This document shows positions 7,009 through 14,689 of a stretch of 64,000 bases of DNA, piece by piece. The notes below the pieces were generated by a model, which had not been told where the DNA came from, made no database searches, and saw only the letters and a program-made list of their open reading frames with translations. This stretch comes from Allobosea robiniae (GTDB taxonomy: Bacteria > Pseudomonadota > Alphaproteobacteria > Rhizobiales > Beijerinckiaceae), in the NCBI RefSeq assembly GCF_900102525.1, contig NZ_FNBZ01000007.1, positions 186,001 through 250,000 of the forward strand, given 5' to 3'. Position numbers and translations under genes: made by a program. Each line of letters opens with the position of its first letter. Position 1 is the stretch's first letter.

Positions 7009-10000
7009 CTACGCCGCGATGGGCGTGGCCACTCTCCACGGCGGCGGCTTGACCTCACTCGGCAAGATGCCGTGCCTCGCGAGGATGATGGCAGCGCCGA
7101 ATTCGAGCCGCTGGCCGTCCAGTGTCAGAGCGCAGTGCCCCCACTTCTCCCAGGCGGCCTCAAGCTCGGCTACCGCGGCGTCACGGCGAGCGGCGCGGAT
7201 CTCCTCGATCGAGGCCGTGTCGGCATTGGGCAGCGTCGAGAGCGCCCGGTCGAGCGCATCGGCGGCCTTGCGGCGGGTGGTGGTGTCCGCCTCGATCAGA
7301 TCCCACACATCGAACCTGTCGAGCTCGCGACCGGCGATGTGAGAGGCGCTGCGCAGGGCCTCGCCGATGTTGGAAACCCACGGCGCGATCTTGACCTCGC
7401 GGGGCTCGGCGCCGCCGTCCTCCCAGACCCTAGCCGACGAGTAGCCGAGCAGCTCGCGGTGCTCCAGGCGCCCGATCGCGTCGGAGATCGCGGTGTCGGT
7501 ACCGATGTCCGGGGCGATCCGCCCGCCGGCGATGGGATCGAGCACGCCGCCAAGGCGACCGACGATCGAGGCGAGGTCGACGCGACGCGGATTGTCTTCC
7601 ATGAGATCGTACAATGTGACGACGTCATCGACGATGATGCCTTCGGGGAGGCAGGTAGCCATCACGAAAGCCACCGGCGCGGTCTCGTCGTCGCGGTAAA
7701 CGGGTCGGAGACGACCGATGGCCTGCCGGATCTCCTCCTCGCGGAACTGCCGATTGATGGCGTTGTGCCACTTCATGTGATCGGGGTAGCCGGTGCAGGC
7801 CAGCGTCAGGTCGCCGCCGTTGCGAAGCTGAACCCTGCGCTCGCCGACATGGGCACGCAGGTCCTTTCCGTCGATCTTGCCGGTCCCTTCGACGTCGTAC
7901 GGCAGCTCGTCGATTTCGCTGCAGCGGGCAAACAGGCCTGCATAGCCATCGATGACGGCGACGGGGCTCGTCATCCTGCCGACGCAGACCATGGCGCCGT
8001 GGCGTGAGGCGAAATTCAGGCCCTTCATGGCGCCGTAGTGTCCGAAATCCACGTTGTCGGGATACGCGCCCTGCATCAGGTCTCCGCGAACCGCCTTCGT
8101 GCTCGCGACCAGGACGCGGGTGTGGCCGTACATCGTCGCGACGCGGCCGATCATCGATCGTACCTCTACCTGGCGGTCGGCGGCACGGATGCGGCCGGCC
8201 ATGTCACGATGCCTGGCGGTCGGGAGCAGCGACAGGTCCGACGCGGTCTCGGGGATGAGGACGACCCGGAGGTGAAGCGGCACCTCGACCTCGGTAACCT
8301 CGATCTCGCGACCGGTGAAGACCACGCGGAGCAGGTCCGGATTCGCCGAGGCGTCCATGAGGAAGGTGGGAAGGCCGATGAAGTTCAGTTTGCGGAACCA
8401 CGCGACGCGGACGACGTCGCGCTTGCCGCCGGGCACGTCGTGCTCAGTGAGGTACTGAATCGCCCTGTCGGCGGAATGCTTGGCGAGGCGCTTGCTCTCG
8501 TCGAAATCATGACCGGAGATCTTAGCCTGCTCGCGAGACTTGGCGTCGAGCTCAAGCCAGGTCAGCCGCTCCTCGACGAGGGTCCAGAACCGCTTCTCCA
8601 GCCAAAGGTCCTTCGACTGCGGACGCGAGGTCAGCACCTCGACCTGGGCCATCGTCATCGCGGGCTTCACCTCAAGGCCGTCGTGATCGGCACGGCGGCA
8701 GACGTCCAGCGCGCTCTCGACGAGCTCGCGCCCTCGGAAGGGGCGCCCGTTCGAGCGGCGGTCGGTGAACTCGAAGAACGTCTGCGCGACATCCTTTCCG
8801 GCGATCAGGGCCCGGGTGGCGACCTCCGCCGCCTTCTCGCGGTCGATCACCAGCTCAAAGGCGTCGACGCCGGCCTCCTTGTCCTTCTTGCTGAGACGGG
8901 GCTCGGCACGGGGAAGGCGCAGGCTTTCGAGCGGCAGGAAGGCGACCTGCGCCACCTGCGACCAGATCGCTTCATCGATGAAGACCGCGCAGACGGACTC
9001 TTTCAACTGACGCGGGATGGGAAGGGTCAGATACGCGTGCGGCAAGAACACGATGTCCGCATGCTCCACCAGGGCCAGCTGCGCCATAGCCGCGCAAGCC
9101 GACGCCATCGGGCAGACTTTCTCCTCCCAGTCTCCGCCGACGGTTTTCACGCGCTGGCGGCACAGTCCCGAACCGGGCAGGCCGGCGGTGTAGAGAGCGG
9201 ACATCTGCTCCGAGTAGTGACAGCCGGCGGTGATCTTGCCCATCCACGCCATCGAACGCAGTCCGCTGGCTTCCTTCAGGACCTCGTCCCAAATGGCGCT
9301 GATCTGCTCGGGCGAGGCCTCTTCCAGCGCGGTCCCCTGCACCTCGGCGATGTTGTTATGAGAGGGCAGCATGAAGGCGATCGGCATGCCGAGGCTGCCG
9401 CGGGCCTGAACCAACTCGCGGATGATGCGGACCGTCATCGTCGTCTTGCCCGATCCGGTCGGGCTCTTGAGGAGACGGATGGCTTCGAGCGCCTCGGACA
9501 TTGCCCGGCGCAGGCCTGCCCGGCGGATCGAGGAGCGCTTCTCGTCATCCTCGGCGGCGGCGAGCTTGCCGACATGCTCGGGATCGAGGGCGAGCGCGTC
9601 GCGAGCGTCCCAGAGCGGGGTCAGGAAGCCGCGAATCGTCGCATCGATCGTCGCGGCGGTCTGCTGACCAGCGGCGATTCGCGCGTCTTTACTTAGAAGC
9701 GCGCGCTGCGCGGCCACCGATCCGCAGGCCGGCGTCGCAGAGAGAATGTTGGACGGCGAGCGGCGGCGCTTCTTCGCGGACCGGACAAAATCAAGGTCAG
9801 CGTCGGCGCGGCGCTCGATCGCGAAGACACCCTCCGGCTTCGCGTAAGCTTTGCCGTCGTCAGCAATATGAACAGTGCGCTCGCGGAAGGCGCCTTCGAC
9901 GAGCTTCGCCGCCGTGCGGTCGAACAGTTCAGCGACGCGGCGCTCGATGGCCGCGTCGGAATGCCAGTCCCCGCTCCGCTCGACATAGCGTAGGGCTTCC

Positions 10001-11220
10001 TCAATCGCGCGCTTCCTGATCTGCGCCAGCGCGGGGCCACCCGCGCGTACATGAGGCGCGTTGTGGAGCACCCAAGCCAGGGTGCGATCCATGGTCCAGT
10101 CCTTGCGGCCATCGAAGACGACGTCGCGGCCGCCGCGGACATCCCAAACGCCCCGACGCTGCCTGTGTCCCGGCGTGGCGATGCGCAGCGTCGGGTCGTA
10201 CTCGATCTCGTCGAAAGCACTCGACACCGAGGTCGCGCGTACGAAGCCGGCGATGGGTTCGACCTCATGCAGGCGCCGCAGGAACTCGTCGACCTTGTCC
10301 GCATCGATCTCGGGCAGCGTCTCCGGCCCACTCTCATTCGGCTGGGAGAAGTTCTCGCCCCACGGCCAGAAGAACGGCCGCTGCGTGCGGTGGTGGTACC
10401 CATAGATCGTGATCAGCGATCCGCCGGCGAGCACCTCGATCGCATCCGTCGAGCCGGCCTCGATCGCGGCGGCGGAGTTCGAGGCGAAGTTCAGTTTGCG
10501 ACCCCGCATTTGTCGGGATGCGGACAGCGCTTCGCGGTAAAGGAGGACCCACTTCGGCGCCATACCCTGGCGCTGCATCGGGGTGTGGCCTAGAACCTCG
10601 ATAGCCAAGGCGCGGATCTTCTCCGCACGGAAGGCATCGTAGACGTCGATGTCGATGACGCGGACGCGTTGGCCCGGCTCGGTGCCTTTACCGCAGATCA
10701 GCGCGACGTTGTCCCGACCGGACCAAATCGCCATCGCGGAGTGGTCAGCATCGGTGACGCCGTTCTCTACGAAGGCTGACCATCGGATGATCTCGCGGCC
10801 GATCTTACCCGGCTTCCGGCTGCCATTCCGGCTCTGCGGTATGACGGGCCAGCCGAGCGCGTGGGCCTGGCTGCCGAAAGTCGAGAAGGGTTCGAGCTCA
10901 ACCTCGCGGCCGCCGATTCGCGGAGCGGAAGGGTCCACGACCTTCGCGCCAGGGAACCGCGCGGCGAAGGCGGCGCCCAAAATGTCGGCGGCGGAACGTC
11001 CGTCTGCCGGCTGATTTTCAAGGACTATGTTCCTATCATCGCAGCTCTTAGCGACTCCTTTCAGAGGGGAAACGACCCCCTCGGAGGCTAGGACTGAATT
11101 CCCTTGGATTTCAATTCGACAAATCTTTGTCACTTTGACCAGCCTCACAGAAAGCAACGCGGAAGAATCGGCATCTCGGTGCCGTTCCATCAATGCTAGC
11201 ACCGATGATGCATAGCGCAA
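7009..11220 (-). CDS. Primase-polymerase fused to an SF2 (XPD/DinG-like) helicase
   Basis: A 1403-residue replication protein. Residues about 115-290 look like a bifunctional primase/polymerase (AEP) domain: GWPVIP, the metal-binding D-x-D in VIDIDVYD (190-194), and LAGGSLITIYGYHH. Residues about 580-1180 form a helicase: Walker A SPTGSGKTT (586-594), Walker B IDEA (748-751) and motif VI QAIGRLR (1166-1172). Four cysteines (667, 687, 703, 709) lie between Walker A and B, followed by ADIVFLPHAYL, which is how XPD/DinG helicases hold an iron-sulfur cluster. TTG 11220 is chosen because AAGGG precedes it; ATG 11190 is the alternative. It should prime and unwind element DNA. It faces the 11346 operon across a shared control region. 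Confidence 0.85.
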   Translation of the reverse strand: MRYASSVLALMERHRDADSSALLSVRLVKVTKICRIEIQGNSVLASEGVVSPLKGVAKSCDDRNIVLENQPADGRSAADILGAAFAARFPGAKVVDPSAPRIGGREVELEPFSTFGSQAHALGWPVIPQSRNGSRKPGKIGREIIRWSAFVENGVTDADHSAMAIWSGRDNVALICGKGTEPGQRVRVIDIDVYDAFRAEKIRALAIEVLGHTPMQRQGMAPKWVLLYREALSASRQMRGRKLNFASNSAAAIEAGSTDAIEVLAGGSLITIYGYHHRTQRPFFWPWGENFSQPNESGPETLPEIDADKVDEFLRRLHEVEPIAGFVRATSVSSAFDEIEYDPTLRIATPGHRQRRGVWDVRGGRDVVFDGRKDWTMDRTLAWVLHNAPHVRAGGPALAQIRKRAIEEALRYVERSGDWHSDAAIERRVAELFDRTAAKLVEGAFRERTVHIADDGKAYAKPEGVFAIERRADADLDFVRSAKKRRRSPSNILSATPACGSVAAQRALLSKDARIAAGQQTAATIDATIRGFLTPLWDARDALALDPEHVGKLAAAEDDEKRSSIRRAGLRRAMSEALEAIRLLKSPTGSGKTTMTVRIIRELVQARGSLGMPIAFMLPSHNNIAEVQGTALEEASPEQISAIWDEVLKEASGLRSMAWMGKITAGCHYSEQMSALYTAGLPGSGLCRQRVKTVGGDWEEKVCPMASACAAMAQLALVEHADIVFLPHAYLTLPIPRQLKESVCAVFIDEAIWSQVAQVAFLPLESLRLPRAEPRLSKKDKEAGVDAFELVIDREKAAEVATRALIAGKDVAQTFFEFTDRRSNGRPFRGRELVESALDVCRRADHDGLEVKPAMTMAQVEVLTSRPQSKDLWLEKRFWTLVEERLTWLELDAKSREQAKISGHDFDESKRLAKHSADRAIQYLTEHDVPGGKRDVVRVAWFRKLNFIGLPTFLMDASANPDLLRVVFTGREIEVTEVEVPLHLRVVLIPETASDLSLLPTARHRDMAGRIRAADRQVEVRSMIGRVATMYGHTRVLVASTKAVRGDLMQGAYPDNVDFGHYGAMKGLNFASRHGAMVCVGRMTSPVAVIDGYAGLFARCSEIDELPYDVEGTGKIDGKDLRAHVGERRVQLRNGGDLTLACTGYPDHMKWHNAINRQFREEEIRQAIGRLRPVYRDDETAPVAFVMATCLPEGIIVDDVVTLYDLMEDNPRRVDLASIVGRLGGVLDPIAGGRIAPDIGTDTAISDAIGRLEHRELLGYSSARVWEDGGAEPREVKIAPWVSNIGEALRSASHIAGRELDRFDVWDLIEADTTTRRKAADALDRALSTLPNADTASIEEIRAARRDAAVAELEAAWEKWGHCALTLDGQRLEFGAAIILARHGILPSEVKPPPWRVATPIAA

Positions 11221-11345
11221 GATCGACCCTTCTAATCGTTACTTTCATCGTATGACGTACGTTTAGAGGATCGATATCCCCTAAAGTGAAAGTATTGATT
11301 GGATCGACCTTGTAAATCGGCGATTCGTCTACTTTGCTGGCGCCC
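11221..11345. promoter_or_regulatory. Divergent control region with nested dyads
   Basis: This region separates the primase-helicase gene from the ten-gene plus-strand operon. TCGTA-N5-TACG at 11248-11261 resembles the paired operators at 20804-20838. An inverted repeat TACTTTCA/TGAAAGTA (11240-11247, 11287-11294) and a second dyad TTTAG/CTAAA (11262-11266, 11281-11285) are nested around it, and a diverged 18-bp direct repeat sits at 11221 and 11302. This is the best candidate for the element's main transcriptional switch. Confidence 0.55.
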
Positions 11346-11666
11346 ATGAACTGCGGCCTGGCATCCGTTGCACTCCCACCCCGCCGGCTTCCTCGGAAGC
11401 CGGCGACGGGTAGGACTATCCGCCTGCGCGCCATCGAGCGCCTGGCTCGCGACGTGCTGCGTCGACGAGAGAGCGGCCCGTTCACTTATCGTCATTTCGC
11501 AGCGCTGCTCGGCGACACCGAGGACCAGGCCTCCAAGGACCTGACGACGATCATGTCGCGTCGCGATGGCCTGGGCTGGGACCGGATCGTGGTCGTCGCC
11601 GAAGCTATGGACGTCGATCCGGCGACCCTGTTCGCCCCCGTCACCATCGGGAGGACCGAGCTGTGA
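11346..11666 (+). CDS. Small HTH-like regulator, first gene of the ten-gene operon
   Basis: A 106-residue basic protein from ATG 11346 (a TTG four codons upstream is also open). The N-terminal third is Arg/Pro-rich; the rest (about 40-100) reads as a helix-turn-helix fold with FTYRHFAALLGDTEDQASKD as the recognition part, then WDRIVVVAEAMDVDPATLFAP, a tail common in Cro/C1-type regulators. It is immediately downstream of the palindromic control region, so it may autoregulate. Its stop overlaps the next start (GTGA). No exact family is recognised. Confidence 0.65.
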   Translation: MNCGLASVALPPRRLPRKPATGRTIRLRAIERLARDVLRRRESGPFTYRHFAALLGDTEDQASKDLTTIMSRRDGLGWDRIVVVAEAMDVDPATLFAPVTIGRTEL

Positions 11667-11965
11667 GCGCCGTGGTCTCGACGAGAGAGATTGGCCTTCA
11701 GTGGCGCTCGACGGTGCTCGACGAGTGGCGTGTGGACCTGGCCGACGCGATCGTCCGCGAGATCTCCAGGCGCCGGCTCACGGCAGCCGAGGTCGCCCGC
11801 ATCTGCGGCTACTCGTCGGTGAAGCAGGTCGGCGAGGACCTCGGCTACATGCGCGACCGCTTCCGCGACGGCGAAGGCGAGCCCGGCATCACGCGGCTCC
11901 TCCGCTACGCTCACTATCTCAACGTTCCGGTCAGCCGTTCGGTCGTGGCGAGGGCCGCGGCATGA
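11663..11965 (+). CDS. Small HTH-containing protein
   Basis: A 100-residue product from GTG 11663, overlapping the preceding stop. The central RRLTAAEVARICGYSSVKQV is a plausible helix-turn-helix and the C-terminal LLRYAHYLNVPVSRSVV resembles the end of a Cro-like domain. Together with the preceding gene it gives a tandem pair of small DNA-binding proteins at the head of the operon. Its stop overlaps the ATG of the resolvase gene. Function beyond DNA binding is not evident. Confidence 0.65.
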   Translation: MSAVVSTREIGLQWRSTVLDEWRVDLADAIVREISRRRLTAAEVARICGYSSVKQVGEDLGYMRDRFRDGEGEPGITRLLRYAHYLNVPVSRSVVARAAA

Positions 11966-12504
11966 CGCGGATCGTCGCCCTGGACCTCGCGACCATCGCC
12001 GGCGTCGCCATCGAACGACCGGATGGATCGATCCGTCGCGAGACCGTGGACCTATGCGAACTGGCCCAGGTGCCGAAGCACAAGGCCGCCCGCAATCACG
12101 GTCGGCTCTTCATCGCGCTGGAGTGCCTCGTCGACATCATCTTGCGAGGCGCGGAGCCGGGCGTCATCGCGATCGAGGACGACACGGGACGTAACAAGGC
12201 GACCGCAGCCTTGCTCGCCGGCTACCGGGCCATCGTCACCTGCGCGGCCACCAAGGCCGGCGTGCGGGTCATCTCCGACATGAACGCCTCCGACGCCCGC
12301 AAGCTGGCGGGACTACCCGCCGGCGGGACGTCGAAGGACGTCGTCACCGCCAAGGCCCGACGCCTGTTCTCGATTCCGGCGACCGCGACCGACGACGAGG
12401 TCGACGCGGAGATCCTCCTACACGCCACCCGCGCCCGCCTCGCCCAAGAGGAGTTCGCGCGCCTGGTGAAGTCGAAAACCAAACGCACCAGGAGGGCGGC
12501 ATGA
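11962..12504 (+). CDS. RuvC-like Holliday junction resolvase
   Basis: A 180-residue RNase H-fold nuclease of the phage RuvC type. It begins with a beta strand carrying the first catalytic acid (IVALDLATIAGVAI), has a second acid in VIAIEDDTG, a helix NKATAALLAGYRAIV, and the C-terminal acidic cluster ATDDEVDAEILLH. RuvC-like enzymes cut four-way junctions with dual incisions, which a replicating phage needs to debranch DNA before packaging or segregation. A longer open frame upstream is only the overlap with earlier genes; ATG 11962 overlaps the previous stop and gives the canonical N-terminus. Confidence 0.8.
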   Translation: MTRIVALDLATIAGVAIERPDGSIRRETVDLCELAQVPKHKAARNHGRLFIALECLVDIILRGAEPGVIAIEDDTGRNKATAALLAGYRAIVTCAATKAGVRVISDMNASDARKLAGLPAGGTSKDVVTAKARRLFSIPATATDDEVDAEILLHATRARLAQEEFARLVKSKTKRTRRAA

Positions 12505-13337
12505 CGCTCCGCACGACCGCCGCCGGCATCGCGATCATCAAGGAATTCGAGGGCTTCGTCGGAAAGGCCTACCTGTGCCCGGCCGGCGTCCTCACCATCG
12601 GCTACGGACACACCAGCGCCGCCGGACTGCCTCAGGTAGTGAAGGGCATGCTGATCAATCGGCAGCGCGCCGAGGAGATCCTGCGCGCCGACGTCGACGT
12701 CTTCGAGAACGCGATCGAGAAGCTGATCGAGAAGGCCAAGGTCAACGTCGTCTACGCGCACGAATTCGATGCGCTGGTCTCCCTCGCGTTCAACATCGGT
12801 GTTGGCGCCTTCGCGAAGAGCACGGTGCTGAAGCGCCTCCTTCGCGGGGACAAGAAGGGCGCCGCCGACGCGATGCTCGCCTGGAACAAGGCGACGGTGA
12901 AAGGGGCCAAGGTCGTCCTCACCGGCCTCAATCGCCGACGTCAGGCAGAGCGCGCGCTCTTCCTCGGCGATTATAAAGTCGCACAGGCCATCGCCCCGAC
13001 CTGCGGGCCCATGCCTCAGGCCGTCTGCGCCCCCGAGAAGCGCGAGCCGATGCGGAAGTCCACCACGGGCAACGCCGCGGTTGCCGGTGGCGGCGCCGGT
13101 GTCCTTGTCGCCTATGAAGGCGCCAAGCAGGTCTTAGCCGTCGCCGGCGACGTAAGGAGTTCCGCCGCTGACGCTGCGGGTCTGATCCCCGGCGTGCCGG
13201 ACAGTGCGGCCCTGCTTGTCGGGCTTGGACTGATCGCCGCCGTCGGCTTCGGCATCGTCTGGTACCGCCGCTGGAGGAAGAGCCGAGAGGACGAGGTACA
13301 GGAGTTTGAGGCCGTCGACCAGTACGGAGCGGCCTGA
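12501..13337 (+). CDS. GH24 endolysin with C-terminal membrane segment
   Basis: A 278-residue lysozyme. Residues 1-155 are a T4-type muramidase (glycoside hydrolase 24): catalytic Glu in IKEFEGF, then Cys in place of the usual Asp (YLCPAG) and TIGYGHT, giving the E-8-C-5-T spacing known in many prophage lysozymes; FNIGVGAF and NRRRQAERALF follow. After about residue 170 comes a region with a glycine/valine-rich hydrophobic stretch and a clear transmembrane helix (ALLVGLGLIAAVGFGIVWY, about 235-255) ending in a charged tail. The anchor is unusual for a soluble endolysin and suggests membrane tethering or a fused pore-forming part. It starts at ATGA overlap with the resolvase. Confidence 0.88.
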   Translation: MTLRTTAAGIAIIKEFEGFVGKAYLCPAGVLTIGYGHTSAAGLPQVVKGMLINRQRAEEILRADVDVFENAIEKLIEKAKVNVVYAHEFDALVSLAFNIGVGAFAKSTVLKRLLRGDKKGAADAMLAWNKATVKGAKVVLTGLNRRRQAERALFLGDYKVAQAIAPTCGPMPQAVCAPEKREPMRKSTTGNAAVAGGGAGVLVAYEGAKQVLAVAGDVRSSAADAAGLIPGVPDSAALLVGLGLIAAVGFGIVWYRRWRKSREDEVQEFEAVDQYGAA

Positions 13338-13663
13338 TGGATGTCCTAGCCTACATCGTCGCCAGCATCGCCGCCGTGCTTGCGGTCGTCGCAGCCATGC
13401 CCGGCGGGCTGGCCTTGATCACGGCGGGGTTCGCCCTCGTCCGCGACAGCAAGCTCGCCCAGTGGTTCGTCGTGGCCATCGGCATCCTACTGGCCATCGC
13501 GGCGATCCGGCGTGACGGCGAGAAGAAGGGCAAGGCGGCCGCGCTGAAGGATGTCGATGCCGCGAATCGGCGCGCAGTCGAAAAGCGGGCCGAAATCGAC
13601 CGCAAGGCAGCGGCAGACGCCGAGCAGACGATTCGCGACGAGTTGAAGAGGTGGTCGCGATGA
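13337..13663 (+). CDS. Holin/i-spanin-like small membrane protein
   Basis: A 108-residue protein with two hydrophobic helices in its first 55 residues (LAYIVASIAAVLAVVAAM and WFVVAIGILLAIAAI), then a highly charged helical tail likely to form a coiled coil (KKGKAAALKDVDAANRRAVEKRAEIDRKAAADAEQ, shown in parts here). It directly follows the endolysin (TGATG overlap) and precedes a lipoprotein gene that overlaps its end, the arrangement of Rz/Rz1 spanin pairs. Two membrane helices also fit a class II holin. The exact lysis role is inference. Confidence 0.65.
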   Translation: MDVLAYIVASIAAVLAVVAAMPGGLALITAGFALVRDSKLAQWFVVAIGILLAIAAIRRDGEKKGKAAALKDVDAANRRAVEKRAEIDRKAAADAEQTIRDELKRWSR

Positions 13664-13998
13664 AGATGGCCACTCGAATCGACGGCACCGCTTTCCCCTG
13701 CGCCTCCCCGGCGATCAGGGCATACCACCGTGTCCTACGCTGGATCTTGGGCGGGCTCGCTGCTGCGTTCGCGCGGCCATTCCACAGCTTCGGGATGGCT
13801 CTCTCCTTCTGCCTGTTGTTCGGCATCGTCCTCGGTGGCTGCACGACCCTGTCCGGCGGCCAGGGTGGGAACGCCTGTCAAATCATGAAGGCGATCCGGC
13901 CAACTGCGGAGGATGCCGACACGGTGAGCGTCGAACTCGGCCGGCAGATCGTCGCGCACAATCGGTACGTCGAGGAAGTCTGTGGAGCCCGGCCATGA
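13660..13998 (+). CDS. Putative lipoprotein, o-spanin candidate
   Basis: A 112-residue product from ATG 13660, overlapping the previous stop (ATGA); a GTG three codons upstream is also in frame. After a long basic leader, a hydrophobic segment (MALSFCLLFGIVLGGC) ends in a lipobox-like LGGC, followed by a short hydrophilic domain with two more cysteines (NACQIM, EEVCGA). A lipid-anchored small protein encoded right after an integral membrane partner is how outer-membrane spanins appear. The leader of about 55 residues before the lipobox is longer than usual, so the lipoprotein call is moderate. Confidence 0.6.
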   Translation: MKMATRIDGTAFPCASPAIRAYHRVLRWILGGLAAAFARPFHSFGMALSFCLLFGIVLGGCTTLSGGQGGNACQIMKAIRPTAEDADTVSVELGRQIVAHNRYVEEVCGARP

Positions 13999-14393
13999 GC
14001 ATCGACTGGGCCCTGTCGGGCTATCACGTGATCATGCTGATCGGCGCCGGCTCTGCCGTGGTCGGCGGCTACTACGTCATGCGCCACGTCGTCGGGCAGC
14101 ACGATAAGAAGCTCACCGCGGTCGCGACGCGGATGGACGCGCAGGAGCGGCTCGAAGAGCGGACCACCGCGACGATCTCGACGCATGAGACCCGAGTCTC
14201 AAAGCTGGAGGCCAGCCACGACGCGCTGCGCGAGAGCTTGTCCGCTCACAAGATCTTCGCCGCCGAGACCTTCGCCCGGAAGGACGAGGTGAGCCTGGCG
14301 GTCAAGGAGGTGAAGGACAGTGTCGAGGGCATGCGGAAGGATGTGATCGACGCGATCCTCACCAGCCGCAGGCCTAGCGGGGGATCGCGCTGA
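13995..14393 (+). CDS. Single-pass membrane protein with coiled-coil tail
   Basis: A 132-residue protein with one N-terminal membrane helix (about 10-30, VIMLIGAGSAVVGGYYVM) and a long helical, charged C-terminal region with heptad-like spacing. It starts in ATGA overlap with the preceding lipoprotein gene and ends in TGATG overlap with the next. Proteins of this shape occur in phage lysis cassettes, as spanin-like subunits or holin partners. No specific family was recognised. Confidence 0.65.
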   Translation: MSIDWALSGYHVIMLIGAGSAVVGGYYVMRHVVGQHDKKLTAVATRMDAQERLEERTTATISTHETRVSKLEASHDALRESLSAHKIFAAETFARKDEVSLAVKEVKDSVEGMRKDVIDAILTSRRPSGGSR

Positions 14394-14689
14394 TGGCACT
14401 GACGGTCCTGCTTCCGATCCAGGACCTCCCGCTGATTGCGGCGCTGGCCCTTCTGTTCGCCATCGCGATCCCGCCCTTCGCAATCGCCGGGCCCTGGTAT
14501 CGCCGGGGTGTCGCGGCCGCAGCATATGCGATGGCCCGCATCGTCCTAGCCGTGCTCTGCGGGCTTGGCCTGTGGACCGCCGCCACGGTCGGCGGCGCCT
14601 TCTTCCAAGTCGCGATCGCCGCGAAGGTTCGATCCGAGGCCCCGCCGTCGAGCCCGCCGAAACACGCCAATCCCGAGAGGCCTGCGTAA
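14393..14689 (+). CDS. Small protein with two membrane helices (holin candidate)
   Basis: A 98-residue, strongly hydrophobic product: helix one spans about residues 12-32 (LIAALALLFAIAIPPFAIA) and helix two about 42-68 (AAAYAMARIVLAVLCGLGLW), joined by a short basic loop; the C-terminus is polar and proline-rich. This topology is typical of small phage holins that open the membrane for endolysin release. Its stop and the next gene's ATG share bases (TAATG). It and the 13337 product are alternative holin candidates. Confidence 0.6.
   Translation: MALTVLLPIQDLPLIAALALLFAIAIPPFAIAGPWYRRGVAAAAYAMARIVLAVLCGLGLWTAATVGGAFFQVAIAAKVRSEAPPSSPPKHANPERPA

Noticed and set aside
6730-9696. Two long plus-strand open frames
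   Set aside because: They lie opposite the primase-helicase gene and have the Arg/Gly/Pro-rich composition of antisense frames in GC-rich DNA.
11566-11961. In-frame upstream extension of the resolvase
   Set aside because: It reads through the two preceding small genes; the RuvC fold begins at 11962.
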